This document shows positions 7,449-15,041 of a stretch of 64,000 nt of DNA, one piece after another. The position numbers and the translations under genes were made by a program. Within the stretch, counting starts at the first letter, position 1. Each line of letters opens with the position of its first letter. The DNA comes from Sporosarcina obsidiansis (GTDB taxonomy: Bacteria > Bacillota > Bacilli > Bacillales_A > Planococcaceae), in assembly GCF_009651005.1 (NCBI RefSeq), contig NZ_WHVW01000016.1:1-64000 (forward strand), read 5' to 3'. The notes under the pieces are model-generated. The model had not been told where the DNA came from. It saw only the letters and a list, made by a program, of their open reading frames with translations, and made no database searches.

Positions 7449-9518
7449 TTAGATAGCCTCCTTCATATCATTTGACTGGCTTTCAATCCGCAACTGCTTG
7501 TAATTGCTTTCCCAAGCTTCTTTAGCTTTTTCATAGCTGCCATGTTCGGAAATGAGCATATCCAATATGTTCTTTGGAAAATTATCAAAGCTTTGTGGAA
7601 CAACCAAACTGATAAGCTGTGACTCCGTGTCTGCAATCTTCGTGACTGCCTCAGCGTTGTCAACAAAGATAGGGGCGCGAATCCCAAAGTGTTCTGTCAG
7701 CGTGTTGATGATGTCGATGCCTACATTGATACGAGCTGCATTATTTAAACCGCTTGAATAAGGCACACCTTCGAATGTCGTTTCACACACTTCTTTCAAT
7801 CCACCATTAATTTGAGTTTCAAAAAGTTTGAAGCGAGCATATTTGAACTTGCTGTTGATCTTGCTTTCCAATAATTCGACCTTTGAACGGATAAATGACT
7901 CAGTGAGATACAGTTCCTTCTCGATATTCTCAAACTCCTTAGCGAGTTCAGCCTGTTGTTCTTCCAGTTCAGCAATTCGCTTCTTACTAGCTTCTGACTG
8001 TGTATGTTGGGCAATACTGGCATTCAATTCAGAGCGATTGGCTTTCAGTTCAACTATTTCTTTTTCAATAGCTGACACCGCTTCATTAGCGCTTGATTTC
8101 AGGCTCTCGATTTCATCTTTAACCTGCTGTATCTCCTGCTGCTTGTCCGTGTATTTTGGATCCTGACGTGCGTCTTTTATGGACTCTCTCAACTGTTGCA
8201 ATTCAGCCTCCAACTTCTCAATCAGCTTTTCTTTTGACTGAATATCATCGGTGTGAGTTGGAAGTCGTTTTTCTAGCTTCTCAATTTTTTCGAGTAGTAC
8301 AGCTTTTTCTTCTTTATAGGAAACACCGAGTTTGCTGATGTTTTCTAATTCGCTGGACTTTTTAAGGTTGAATGCTTCTAGTGCCTTATTACGAGCCTCT
8401 TGCAACTGTTCTTCTGGCAACGACTGTCCACACGTCGGACACTCGCATTGTTCTGTATGATGAAAACTCCCTGCATCCACAATCGTCCAAGATGCTCTCA
8501 AATCGTTCATCTTTTCATCCAGGCGCTGCACATCTTTCTGCAGAATGGAAACTTGATGCTTTGCGTCATCTGCCTTACGTTGAATGATGGAGATGTTAGA
8601 TCGTTCTTCCTGAATGCGAGCCTGCACCTTGTGGCCTTGCTCTGTTGCATCAGCTTCTAACTCACGTTTAATCGATTCAAGATCCATTTCCAACTGGCGC
8701 AGTTCATTCTGCTTTGCCGTGATAGCTGATCCGTTTTTGATATTGTTAATTTGCGCAGAGGAAGCATCAATCTCTTTTTCTACTTTTGCAATTTCCACCT
8801 CTATTGAAGAGATATCTATAATTGCGTCCGGCAAAGAGTTATTCAGTTCATCAATTCGGACTGGAATCCGTTCCAGTTCTTTGTTGATTTCCGTCTTCCT
8901 CGCTGCAATCATTTTCCGATGATCCTCAATGGCTCGTCCTTTTAGAATGGCTGGAAGGTCTTTAAGCTCTTCGTTAAACGCCAGGACATCCTCAAAATCT
9001 ATGTCGCCGCATACCTCGAGCAGTGTGTTACGGCGCTCATCCATTTTGGTCTGTTCGTTAAAGTAAAGTGGATTGGTTAAAAGCTTGAATACCTCTTCTT
9101 TTACAATCGAGCCGACCTTTTCTTCATACTCTTTTTTCTTTACTGGCACACCGTCAATAGAATGATCTGTTTCATGTCCAGTGAATTCAGGTATTGGAGC
9201 ACCACGTTTCTTTGTCCAGGTCTCTTTGTAAACTTTTCGGAGTGTCAGTGGTACACCGTCTACAGCGAATGAAGCAGATACCTCGTGTTCTAGGTTGTTA
9301 ATTTCCTTGCCGCCCTCCAATGTCTTAATAGAGAAATTCGTTTTGTTGTTACTGTCCTTGTTAAAAAGTAACCATAGGAAACCGTCAAAGATGGATGTCT
9401 TTCCAGTCGCATTATCGCCATACACCTTTAGGTCATTGCCTGATGCATCCAATTCGAGTGATTTGATACCCTTAAAGTTTTTGAGTGTCAGATTGAGTAA
9501 TTTAATATTTTTCATCAT
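7449..9518 (-). CDS. Rad50/SbcC-like SMC-type ATPase
   Basis: About 690 residues. Walker A is GDNATGKTS (residues 33-41 counting from the second ATG, 9515). Long coiled coils (about 180-560) are interrupted by a zinc-hook motif CPTCGQSL near residue 360, and the C-terminal half-ATPase has a signature-like GLNNAARINVG and a Walker B region APIFVDNAE. This is the Rad50/SbcC architecture in compact form. The start is one of two adjacent ATGs (9518, 9515) behind GGAGG; the longer frame to 9533 would include the ribosome site. The usual partner nuclease SbcD/Mre11 is absent, so the MBL protein in the operon could serve. Confidence 0.85.
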   Translation of the reverse strand: MMKNIKLLNLTLKNFKGIKSLELDASGNDLKVYGDNATGKTSIFDGFLWLLFNKDSNNKTNFSIKTLEGGKEINNLEHEVSASFAVDGVPLTLRKVYKETWTKKRGAPIPEFTGHETDHSIDGVPVKKKEYEEKVGSIVKEEVFKLLTNPLYFNEQTKMDERRNTLLEVCGDIDFEDVLAFNEELKDLPAILKGRAIEDHRKMIAARKTEINKELERIPVRIDELNNSLPDAIIDISSIEVEIAKVEKEIDASSAQINNIKNGSAITAKQNELRQLEMDLESIKRELEADATEQGHKVQARIQEERSNISIIQRKADDAKHQVSILQKDVQRLDEKMNDLRASWTIVDAGSFHHTEQCECPTCGQSLPEEQLQEARNKALEAFNLKKSSELENISKLGVSYKEEKAVLLEKIEKLEKRLPTHTDDIQSKEKLIEKLEAELQQLRESIKDARQDPKYTDKQQEIQQVKDEIESLKSSANEAVSAIEKEIVELKANRSELNASIAQHTQSEASKKRIAELEEQQAELAKEFENIEKELYLTESFIRSKVELLESKINSKFKYARFKLFETQINGGLKEVCETTFEGVPYSSGLNNAARINVGIDIINTLTEHFGIRAPIFVDNAEAVTKIADTESQLISLVVPQSFDNFPKNILDMLISEHGSYEKAKEAWESNYKQLRIESQSNDMKEAI

Positions 9519-9742
9519 TTTTCCTCCTCGCAATAATAAATGTCTTCCAATGGCAGGTTATTTTTAAAGAATCCTTCCGATTTGTACATGTCCCACTCTG
9601 CTTGCGTGTACTGAAACGCCCAATCCCGACCATGAATTTCGAACATCTTGTCTTCTGCTGTGTCTGGATAACTTGCATAGATAATTTGATGCCGACCAAA
9701 TAACGGGTGACCTTGGCCAAATGTGAATAAATACTTGTTCAT
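9515..9742 (-). CDS. small conserved phage protein, unknown
   Basis: A 75-residue protein starting MNKYLFTFGQGHPLFGRH and containing FEIHGRDWAFQYTQAEWD. Such 'YLFTFG...W.FQY' proteins recur in Firmicute phages; the role is unknown. AAGGAGGG precedes the ATG at 9742, which decides against the upstream frame start at 9760. Its stop overlaps the Rad50-like start (ATGATGA), so the two are coupled. Confidence 0.7.
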   Translation of the reverse strand: MNKYLFTFGQGHPLFGRHQIIYASYPDTAEDKMFEIHGRDWAFQYTQAEWDMYKSEGFFKNNLPLEDIYYCEEEK

Positions 9743-9765
9743 GATGTCCCTCCTTGTCATTTGAG

Positions 9766-9833
9766 GGGTTCTGAGTTAAAATGAACGTAACTTAAATAAT
9801 CAGAACCCTGAATCCGCTGCTACCAACAGCGGG
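9766..9833. terminator. two stem-loops between small early phage genes
   Basis: A 9-bp inverted repeat (GGGTTCTGA at 9766-9774, TCAGAACCC at 9800-9808) and a 6-bp hairpin (CCGCTG at 9814-9819, CAGCGG at 9827-9832). The second is followed on the plus strand by GTTTATTTTG. Neither has a proper T-run in the direction of the operon, so attenuation or mRNA processing is as likely as termination. Confidence 0.45.
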
Positions 9834-9834
9834 T

Positions 9835-10050
9835 TTATTTTGTTTTGTGTACCAATTCAATGGCACTCACAATCGTATCTACCTTCGACTTTTGAAGATC
9901 ATAAGATTGTTTTGCGCATACCATCTTTTCAACCGATGAAGTTTGCGCGACATCATGAGCAAGATCATCAAGGATTTCCTGTTCATCTGATTTCCATTGC
10001 AGAAGCTTTTCAATCACCTGTTTCAAGTCATTCACCTCTTTCTTGTTCAT
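9835..10050 (-). CDS. small helical phage protein, unknown
   Basis: A 71-residue helical, probably coiled-coil protein starting MNKKEVNDLKQVIEKLLQW. AGAGGGA precedes the ATG. It overlaps the upstream 39-aa membrane peptide gene by 4 nt (ATGA). No family recognised. Confidence 0.6.
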   Translation of the reverse strand: MNKKEVNDLKQVIEKLLQWKSDEQEILDDLAHDVAQTSSVEKMVCAKQSYDLQKSKVDTIVSAIELVHKTK

Positions 10051-10166
10051 TTCGCATCCCTCTCTTTCCGTAACTGATGGCTAGCTTCGTTCCACAAAAC
10101 GCCCAAACCAAATGCGACGATTGGCAGTAAAAATGTTAGCACTAACAAATTGCCGTAGTCTGTCAT
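10047..10166 (-). CDS. 39-aa single-pass phage membrane peptide
   Basis: A short frame starting MTDYGNLLVLTFLLPIVAF: one hydrophobic helix (about residues 7-25) followed by a charged cytoplasmic tail (NEASHQLRKERDAK). GGAGC precedes the ATG at a normal distance and the stop overlaps the next gene by 4 nt, which supports translation. Function unknown. Confidence 0.55.
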   Translation of the reverse strand: MTDYGNLLVLTFLLPIVAFGLGVLWNEASHQLRKERDAK

Positions 10167-10260
10167 CTTGTCAGCTCCTTTCTATAGTTGTCGCAAGCGG
10201 ACGCCTAACACCGTTCGGCATTGCCGTTCCGCTTACGATCTGATGGTTTGTGAATCCCAT

Positions 10261-10360
10261 CGAGTAGCCCAGGAACAAGAGTAGTATTTACCAGAAATAA
10301 AATTGGGAGGAAATTATTCGTTGGTAGATCCTGGACTACTCGACAGGAGCCAAAAGCTCC
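10261..10360. repeat. long spaced inverted repeat plus hairpin in the early leader
   Basis: Arms CGAGTAGCCCAGGAAC (10261-10276) and GATCCTGGACTACTCG (10327-10342) pair at 14 of 16 positions around a 50-nt loop. Just beside it GGAGC/GCTCC (10346-10350, 10356-10360) form a tight hairpin. No convincing gene lies inside. It may be an operator, a phage regulatory RNA or an attenuator between the 10384 gene and the rest of the operon. Confidence 0.45.
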
Positions 10361-10383
10361 GTCGTGTGTTATAATAAAAACAA

Positions 10384-10527
10384 TCAAATATTCTTCGCAC
10401 AGCTGATTGACGTTACCGCGTCGATCGGCTTTTTTATTGCCACAATGTTGATTCCTGCAAGTTGCATTCTTTCTACAAACAGCGGTAGTTCTTTTCTAAG
10501 TTTGTCCGACTGCTTTTCAGTTTTCAT
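10384..10527 (-). CDS. 47-aa phage peptide, unknown
   Basis: A short frame starting MKTEKQSDKLRKELPLF and ending SISCAKNI, preceded by a perfect AGGAGG 5 nt before the ATG. It lies 9 nt after the XRE/membrane regulator gene, so it is probably its operon partner. No family recognised. Confidence 0.55.
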   Translation of the reverse strand: MKTEKQSDKLRKELPLFVERMQLAGINIVAIKKPIDAVTSISCAKNI

Positions 10528-10536
10528 GATTGCCTC

Positions 10537-10818
10537 CTATAGTAAGAAATTAATGAACCCACCGATGATGCCTGTTCCTGCTGCAGCTAAAATGTTAGTC
10601 AAGATCGCCATACCTTCCATACCAGTAATAAATGCGACCATTACGTCTGTTGAGTTCGTCGCAGCTGTCCATTTCTGCACCAGCGACATCAGTGGTTCTT
10701 TTCGGTCGTTCTCAATCCGCGAAATGTCCGCCTGCTCGATATGCAGGGCTTCTGCAAGGTCCTCTTGCGTCCACCCCTTCCGTTTGCGGCACGCTCGTAA
10801 TATTGCGCCATATCCCAT
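10537..10818 (-). CDS. XRE-family regulator with a hydrophobic C-terminal segment
   Basis: A 93-residue protein. The helix-turn-helix spans about residues 4-58 (ILRACRKRKGWTQEDLAEAL, then HIEQADISRIENDR). The last 25 residues (AILTNILAAAGTGIIGGFINFLL) are hydrophobic enough for a membrane helix, so a membrane-tethered regulator is possible. I chose the ATG at 10818, behind GAGGGGGTGAGG; the frame open to 10938 runs through the promoter region. A perfect 17-bp palindrome lies 23 nt upstream and is probably its operator. Confidence 0.75.
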   Translation of the reverse strand: MGYGAILRACRKRKGWTQEDLAEALHIEQADISRIENDRKEPLMSLVQKWTAATNSTDVMVAFITGMEGMAILTNILAAAGTGIIGGFINFLL

Positions 10819-10840
10819 GTCCTCACCCCCTCTCGAGCGA

Positions 10841-10857
10841 TATGTCAAATTGACATA
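10841..10857. promoter_or_regulatory. 17-bp palindromic operator before the XRE/membrane regulator
   Basis: TATGTCAAATTGACATA is a perfect palindrome around a central A. Size, symmetry and position upstream of an XRE gene suggest autoregulation by that protein. It differs from the GTTAAC operators of the main switch. Confidence 0.65.
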
Positions 10858-10938
10858 CTCTTTATCTCTAGGGTGTTGTATTCTAGTTGTAGACCCACTC
10901 TTACACCTCGTGTTACACTTCGCACTGCACCCTCTCAA

Positions 10939-10970
10939 TCTAGTGGAGCAAACCCCTCCGCTCCGCTAGA
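10939..10970. terminator. 11-bp stem-loop after the 10971 gene
   Basis: TCTAGTGGAGC (10939-10949) pairs with GCTCCGCTAGA (10960-10970) at 10 of 11 positions. It starts at the stop of the DUF771-like gene. There is no T-run on the minus strand, so it may attenuate or stabilise rather than terminate. Confidence 0.5.
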
Positions 10971-11273
10971 TCACATCCATTCAGTCATAATAATTTCTTC
11001 CAGTACCTTCGCTGTCGGCTGCCTCAACCAAATTCGCTTCCCGCCTTTTTCTCTTCGACGTTCATAGCGTCGTATACGCGGATCATTTAAGATATGATCC
11101 TCCAGCGTTTTTCGATTAAATGTAGTAGCCCTTATGATGTCGTTGATGTCCCAGAAAAGAATGATCGGCTGGGCTGCTTTATCAACCATTTCACCAAGCT
11201 GTTGATTCAACTTTTCTGCTGTGATGCCTGACATTTCGAAGAGCGTTTGAATCACTGTGCTTTCTGTTGACAT
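10971..11273 (-). CDS. phage DNA-binding protein of DUF771/excisionase-like type
   Basis: A 100-residue protein. The segment ILFWDINDIIRATTFNRKTL (about 38-57) followed by RIRRYERRREKGGKRIWLR resembles a winged-helix unit as in DUF771 and related phage proteins, where WD-I-x-D/E opens the recognition domain and a basic wing follows. It follows the Cro-like gene by 11 nt in the leftward operon, a usual place for an excisionase or antirepressor. The exact role is open. Confidence 0.6.
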   Translation of the reverse strand: MSTESTVIQTLFEMSGITAEKLNQQLGEMVDKAAQPIILFWDINDIIRATTFNRKTLEDHILNDPRIRRYERRREKGGKRIWLRQPTAKVLEEIIMTEWM

Positions 11274-11284
11274 GGTGTCACCTC

Positions 11285-11509
11285 CTATCCGACTTCTTGT
11301 TCACCTCTAGTTAACTCGTTATCTAAAAAAATATAGTCTGGATTTGACTTGAAAACAGCAGCGATTTTAACAGCTTGAGAATATGTCAACCCTCGCTTTC
11401 CGTTCTCAATCATCCAGTAATGTTCTTTTGAAATGCCTACTTCATCAGCAACTTGCTGGTATGTCATACCCTCACTTTCTCTAGTTTTTTTTAGTTTTTC
11501 TAAAATCAT
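11285..11509 (-). CDS. Cro-like XRE regulator
   Basis: A 74-residue protein almost entirely made of an XRE helix-turn-helix (MTYQQVADEVGISKEHYWMI at about 15-34, then ENGKRGLTYSQAVKIAAVF). As the first gene of the leftward early operon, divergent from the CI-like repressor across operator-rich DNA, it is the expected Cro counterpart. Expression starts from the TTGACA/TATACT promoter at 11547-11576. Confidence 0.83.
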   Translation of the reverse strand: MILEKLKKTRESEGMTYQQVADEVGISKEHYWMIENGKRGLTYSQAVKIAAVFKSNPDYIFLDNELTRGEQEVG

Positions 11510-11680
11510 GGCTCTCGCCTCCTTTTGTTAACTTGAGGTTAACCATAGTATAGTTTACATATAGTTAACTTGTCAACTGTTTTATCTTAAATAATTCCCT
11601 TTTAGTTAACTTTAACTTTTCGCCTTCAAGTTATCTATTAGTTAACTTATAATGAATGTATAGAGAAGAGGTGGTAATTG
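11510..11680. promoter_or_regulatory. lysis-lysogeny switch: divergent promoters with five GTTAAC operators
   Basis: GTTAAC, itself a palindrome, occurs at 11527, 11538, 11564, 11605 and 11641, most copies extended to AGTTAACTT. Leftward promoter: TTGACA (11576-11571) - 18 nt - TATACT (11552-11547). Rightward promoter: TTCAAG (11625-11630) - 17 nt - TATAAT (11648-11653), overlapped by the operator at 11641. CI and Cro binding here would decide lysogeny. Confidence 0.8.
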
Positions 11681-12025
11681 GTGCTCGGAGAACGTCTGAA
11701 GAAGTTAAGAACAGAAAGTAAACTAACACAAGACGAGTTAGGTAAAAAAATAAATGTAACCAAAGTTTCTATTTCTGGTTATGAGAACGGCAACAGAAGT
11801 CCTGACACAGAAACACTTCAAAAAATAGCTGACACCTTCAATGTGACCACTGACTATCTTCTCGGCCGTTCAGACAATCCACGGAAAACAGCCGACGAAG
11901 AATTCGAAGTATTTGCCAATGATCCTGAACTCGAGCGCTGGTATCGAAAATTGCCTGAATCAGATGAAGAAGATATACGGAAGCTTCGTGAGATGTGGGA
12001 TATTATAAGAAGAGATAAGAAATAG
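11681..12025 (+). CDS. CI-like phage repressor (XRE)
   Basis: A 114-residue regulator: the helix-turn-helix occupies about residues 5-60 (LRTESKLTQDELGKKINVTK, SISGYENGNRSPD), with an acidic C-terminal half and no LexA-type peptidase motif. Such short repressors are inactivated by ImmA-type proteases, and one is encoded downstream at 13223. AGAGGTGG precedes a TTG (11678) and GTG (11681); GTG has the better spacing. A hairpin terminator follows at 12039. Confidence 0.82.
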   Translation: MLGERLKKLRTESKLTQDELGKKINVTKVSISGYENGNRSPDTETLQKIADTFNVTTDYLLGRSDNPRKTADEEFEVFANDPELERWYRKLPESDEEDIRKLREMWDIIRRDKK

Positions 12026-12038
12026 GTTATATAATTAC

Positions 12039-12062
12039 CACGGTTTCTGACCGTGCTAATTT
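12039..12062 (+). terminator. terminator after the CI-like gene
   Basis: CACGGT/ACCGTG stem around TTCTG, then CTAATTTTT. It separates the repressor from the secreted-protein gene. Confidence 0.65.
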
Positions 12063-12128
12063 TTACATAAGTAATGGTAATATCTCACTAAGTTGTGGTA
12101 ATGAGACAAATAGACGAGGAGTGGTTAT

Positions 12129-13157
12129 ATGCAAAACAAGAAATTATCCGTTTTCATTATCGCTTTGTTTTTACTTGTCAACCTCCCTATTGCAAACGTG
12201 TCTGCAAAAGAATCAGATCAAGATATGGATGTTTGGTTAAAAGAAGAAATGAATCCTCGGATTATTAAGATAGTTGGCAATTACAATAAATCATCGCAAG
12301 AAAACTGGAATGTAAACCTATCACAATATCTTATAGAAAAAGATAAGAAACCTGCTGCGAAAAAACTTAAGGCTTTTCGTGATGAGTTAAATGATCTAAA
12401 AAAAGAAGTTAAACAAATAAAAATTCCAGATACCGCTGACAAAAAAGAACGTAAAAAAATTAAACAGATTAAGAAGAATCTAACCAAGACACTAAAACGT
12501 TCTGACAAAGACGCGAATCGTTTAATAAAGAAATTTGACAAGGATAAGAAAGTAACTTCTATTGCCGCACGCAAAGTTGAAAAGAAAGCTATTTCAAAAG
12601 CAAGTGACGCCTTCGTATCGCTAAATGAATTTAATGATATGAAAGTGGATCCGTTAAAAATTGGTTTTGCTGAAAATATAGATCAGAAGGAAGCGGAAGC
12701 GATCCTTATACAACATGATGCTGAACAAAAAAAGATTGCAGAAATGAAAGAGAAGAAGAAAAGAGAAAAAGAAGAAAAGAAGGCTGCTGAAGCTGAGAAA
12801 CAATTAATTGAGGAAGAAAAAAACAAAGCAAAACGAGAGGCGGCAAAAAAGGAAGCTAAGGAAAAAATCGATAAAGCTGTTTCTGAACTTATTTCAATGG
12901 GAGATGGATCAATTAAGAATATAAGACCAACGTCGGGTGACGACTGGATTGCCGTCTATGTCGAAGTGGATAACACATGGCATCTGTTTAGCCAGGAAGA
13001 ACAAAAATATATGGCCGAAACGATTGGTCCTGCTGTAGAAAGTTCAATCGTAGAAACAGGTATTACAGATTATTGCGATGTTCATTTTATAGACGAGAAT
13101 GGAATGACGGTAGCTTCCCCTAAATTTTTGGGCGGAGGTTATAAAATCAAAAATTAA
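12129..13157 (+). CDS. secreted lysine-rich coiled-coil protein in the lysogeny module
   Basis: A 342-residue protein with a signal peptide (about 1-26, MQNKKLSVFIIALFLLVNLP, cleavage near NVSA-KE), a long charged coiled-coil region (about 60-250, rich in K and E) and a compact C-terminal domain (about 255-342: AVSELISMGDGSIKNI, DDWIAVYVEVDNTWHLF, GITDYCDVHFIDENG). The place between repressor and ImmA, with its own leader and terminators on both sides, is that of a lysogenic-conversion gene expressed in the lysogen. I do not recognise the C-terminal domain. Confidence 0.7.
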   Translation: MQNKKLSVFIIALFLLVNLPIANVSAKESDQDMDVWLKEEMNPRIIKIVGNYNKSSQENWNVNLSQYLIEKDKKPAAKKLKAFRDELNDLKKEVKQIKIPDTADKKERKKIKQIKKNLTKTLKRSDKDANRLIKKFDKDKKVTSIAARKVEKKAISKASDAFVSLNEFNDMKVDPLKIGFAENIDQKEAEAILIQHDAEQKKIAEMKEKKKREKEEKKAAEAEKQLIEEEKNKAKREAAKKEAKEKIDKAVSELISMGDGSIKNIRPTSGDDWIAVYVEVDNTWHLFSQEEQKYMAETIGPAVESSIVETGITDYCDVHFIDENGMTVASPKFLGGGYKIKN

Positions 13158-13161
13158 CACA

Positions 13162-13183
13162 GCCCTACTTGGGCTTTTCTTTA
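13162..13183 (+). terminator. terminator after the secreted protein gene
   Basis: AGCCC/GGGCT stem around TACTT, followed by TTTCTTT. Confidence 0.6.
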
Positions 13184-13193
13184 CAACTCTAAA

Positions 13194-13207
13194 AGAACAT
13201 ACGTTTG
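13194..13207. promoter_or_regulatory. LexA-like (SOS) box before immA
   Basis: AGAACATACGTTTG matches the B. subtilis LexA consensus CGAACRNRYGTTYC at 12 of 14 positions, including the full GAAC core and GTT. It ends 15 nt before the start of the ImmA gene, so SOS induction of the anti-repressor protease is plausible. Confidence 0.5.
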
Positions 13208-13222
13208 TAAGGTGGTTATTTT

Positions 13223-13735
13223 ATGTATCAAAACAGTCATTTAGAGGATTACATCCAAGAACTTTATTTCGGGTGGAACATTAATAGTCCGGAGCAGTTA
13301 AATAAATATATTATTGCAGATCAATCAAATATCGGTATCTATCTAACAAGTAATACCAGCGAGGCGTTTTATTGGGATGGTCGCTACTACATTTTTATTG
13401 ATAGGAAACAAAATGATAGACAACGCTGGCAAGACTTCGGTCACGAACTTTGTCATGTCCTTCGTCATAGCGGACATCAAGGGCGCATGCCTCCCTTATT
13501 TCGACAGTTGCAAGAATGGCAAGCGGATAACTTTATGTTTCACTTCTGTGTACCGACATTTATGTTACACCGAATACGATTACCACCAGACCAACGAGCA
13601 GCTGTTGCTTTGATCTCTGAAACGTTTAATGTGGACTATCGCTTTGCGGAGATAAGACTAGCTCGCTATGTAAGTAAAATTAATCGTTCTATTAAGGGCT
13701 TTTCTTTTAGCAACCAAATCGAACTTACATTCTGA
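13223..13735 (+). CDS. ImmA/IrrE-family metallopeptidase
   Basis: A 170-residue zinc protease with the HExxH motif in DFGHELCHVLRHSGH (about residues 71-85) and a downstream EWQADNF (about 100-106) giving the third ligand. In ICEBs1 and many phages ImmA cleaves the CI/ImmR repressor after DNA damage. Here the short CI lacks a self-cleavage domain, so ImmA is its likely inducer. GTAAGGTGG precedes the ATG and a LexA-like box lies just upstream. Confidence 0.85.
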   Translation: MYQNSHLEDYIQELYFGWNINSPEQLNKYIIADQSNIGIYLTSNTSEAFYWDGRYYIFIDRKQNDRQRWQDFGHELCHVLRHSGHQGRMPPLFRQLQEWQADNFMFHFCVPTFMLHRIRLPPDQRAAVALISETFNVDYRFAEIRLARYVSKINRSIKGFSFSNQIELTF

Positions 13736-13751
13736 TAAAGGAGAAGATTTC

Positions 13752-14921
13752 ATGGCTCGCGTGAAAATGACCAAAACGAAAAAAGATAGTATTTATTCGT
13801 ACAAGCAAGGTGCCACAAAGAAATATGCATATCGATACAAATACTACGATCAAAATGGCGTGCGGAGAGAAAAAAGCAAGCAAGGCTTTGATTCAATTGA
13901 AAAAGCCGAGCGCGCGTTAATAGATATTAAGGCTTCTATACTGGATGGTAACACAAGCTATGTTGAAAATGACAAGCTGACCGTCCGGCAGCTGAATGAA
14001 ATCTATACAGAAGCCAGCGTCACAAATTGGAAGCCGACAACTGAAAGAATCCATACTTATATTATGGAAAATTACGTATTGGTCACAATTGGCCAAAAAA
14101 AGATTAAAAATGTGAGCAATATGACAATACAAAAAGAATTGATGGATCCTTTAATAAAAAGAGGATTTAAGGAAGGAACGCTTATCTCTGTATATAGACG
14201 TTTAAATGCCATTTTTACATTCGCAGTAAAAAATGAAATGTTAGACCGAAAACGTTTTTCGGCGCCTAATTTGAAGGGTGCCAGCGAGAGTATGAAGCGG
14301 AATGCACTCTCCGTCCGCGATGTGACAAGAATATTGGAAATCGCACGAACAAAGTATAAAATTACCCACTACACAGCGTTAAGCCTTCTATTTTTGACAG
14401 GCATGCGTGCAGGCGAATTACGAGCATTGATGTGGGAAAGCGACATCGATTTTGAAAATAACATAATTCACATTCGCAGAACCAAAGATCGCTTCGGACC
14501 GAGAACCCCGAAAACTAAAAATAGCTATCGAACATTTCCCATGTCCGAAAACATTAGGAGTCTTTTACTCGCCTATAAAGAGTGGTACGACCAAACCATG
14601 GCGTCCTACCAACATCGGAACCCTATTGGCTATGTATTCGTTACTTACGCTGGTGAGCCGCTTGGAGAGCGTTATTTAAAGCGTATTATTGACTTGATAT
14701 GTGAAAGGGAGAAAATACCCCACTTTACCCCCCATTATCTTAGACATACATTCGTCACGATACAACTATCCAATAATATCCCGATATCCACTGTCGCCGC
14801 ATTAATTGGAGACACCCCGGAAACAATTTACAAAGTATACGCCCACTCATTTGAAAAAGATGAAATTCAAGCATCTAACTTAATGGATCAAATTGTCGTT
14901 TTAAATTCATTCGAAAAATAA
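13752..14921 (+). CDS. phage tyrosine-type integrase
   Basis: A 389-residue recombinase: N-terminal AP2-like arm-binding domain (about 15-65), SAM-like core-binding domain (about 75-170), catalytic domain (190-389). Catalytic residues are visible: R219 in TGMRAGEL, H328 and R331 in HYLRHTF, tyrosine Y363 in YKVYAHS. GGAGAAG precedes the ATG, 16 nt after immA. The gene points outward to the host ypjP locus and is followed by direct repeats and an inverted repeat that are candidates for attachment-site elements. Confidence 0.93.
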   Translation: MARVKMTKTKKDSIYSYKQGATKKYAYRYKYYDQNGVRREKSKQGFDSIEKAERALIDIKASILDGNTSYVENDKLTVRQLNEIYTEASVTNWKPTTERIHTYIMENYVLVTIGQKKIKNVSNMTIQKELMDPLIKRGFKEGTLISVYRRLNAIFTFAVKNEMLDRKRFSAPNLKGASESMKRNALSVRDVTRILEIARTKYKITHYTALSLLFLTGMRAGELRALMWESDIDFENNIIHIRRTKDRFGPRTPKTKNSYRTFPMSENIRSLLLAYKEWYDQTMASYQHRNPIGYVFVTYAGEPLGERYLKRIIDLICEREKIPHFTPHYLRHTFVTIQLSNNIPISTVAALIGDTPETIYKVYAHSFEKDEIQASNLMDQIVVLNSFEK

Positions 14922-14932
14922 AAACGTCGGAT

Positions 14933-14954
14933 TTGGGGTACAAATTGGGGTACA
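14933..14954. repeat. two direct repeats (candidate integrase arm sites)
   Basis: TTGGGGTACA occurs at 14933-14942 and 14945-14954, 12 bp apart, directly after the integrase stop. Short direct repeats at this spot in phages and integrative elements usually bind the integrase N-terminal domain. Confidence 0.55.
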
Positions 14955-15016
14955 TGGTATTTTGTCCGTTTGTATAAAAAAACACGCTTGATAAATACGC
15001 TTCGCTTCAACCTGTA

Positions 15017-15038
15017 AAACGTTGACAAACCAACGTTT
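15017..15038. other. candidate attachment-site core (inverted repeat)
   Basis: AAACGTTG and CAACGTTT are perfect 8-bp arms around ACAAAC. Two inverted core sites flanking a 6-8-bp overlap are the layout of a tyrosine-recombinase crossover site. It lies between the integrase arm repeats and the host ypjP terminator, where the prophage/host junction must be. Alternatively it is the integrase terminator. The other prophage end is outside the window, so the core cannot be confirmed. Confidence 0.45.
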
Positions 15039-15041
15039 AGA

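Noticed and set aside
10171..10260. 29-codon frame on the minus strand ending just before the 39-aa peptide gene
   Set aside because: No ribosome site before its ATG, which abuts the long inverted repeat; too short to support.
10205..10387. 60-codon minus-strand frame
   Set aside because: Covers the inverted repeat and hairpins, has no ribosome site and no protein-like composition.
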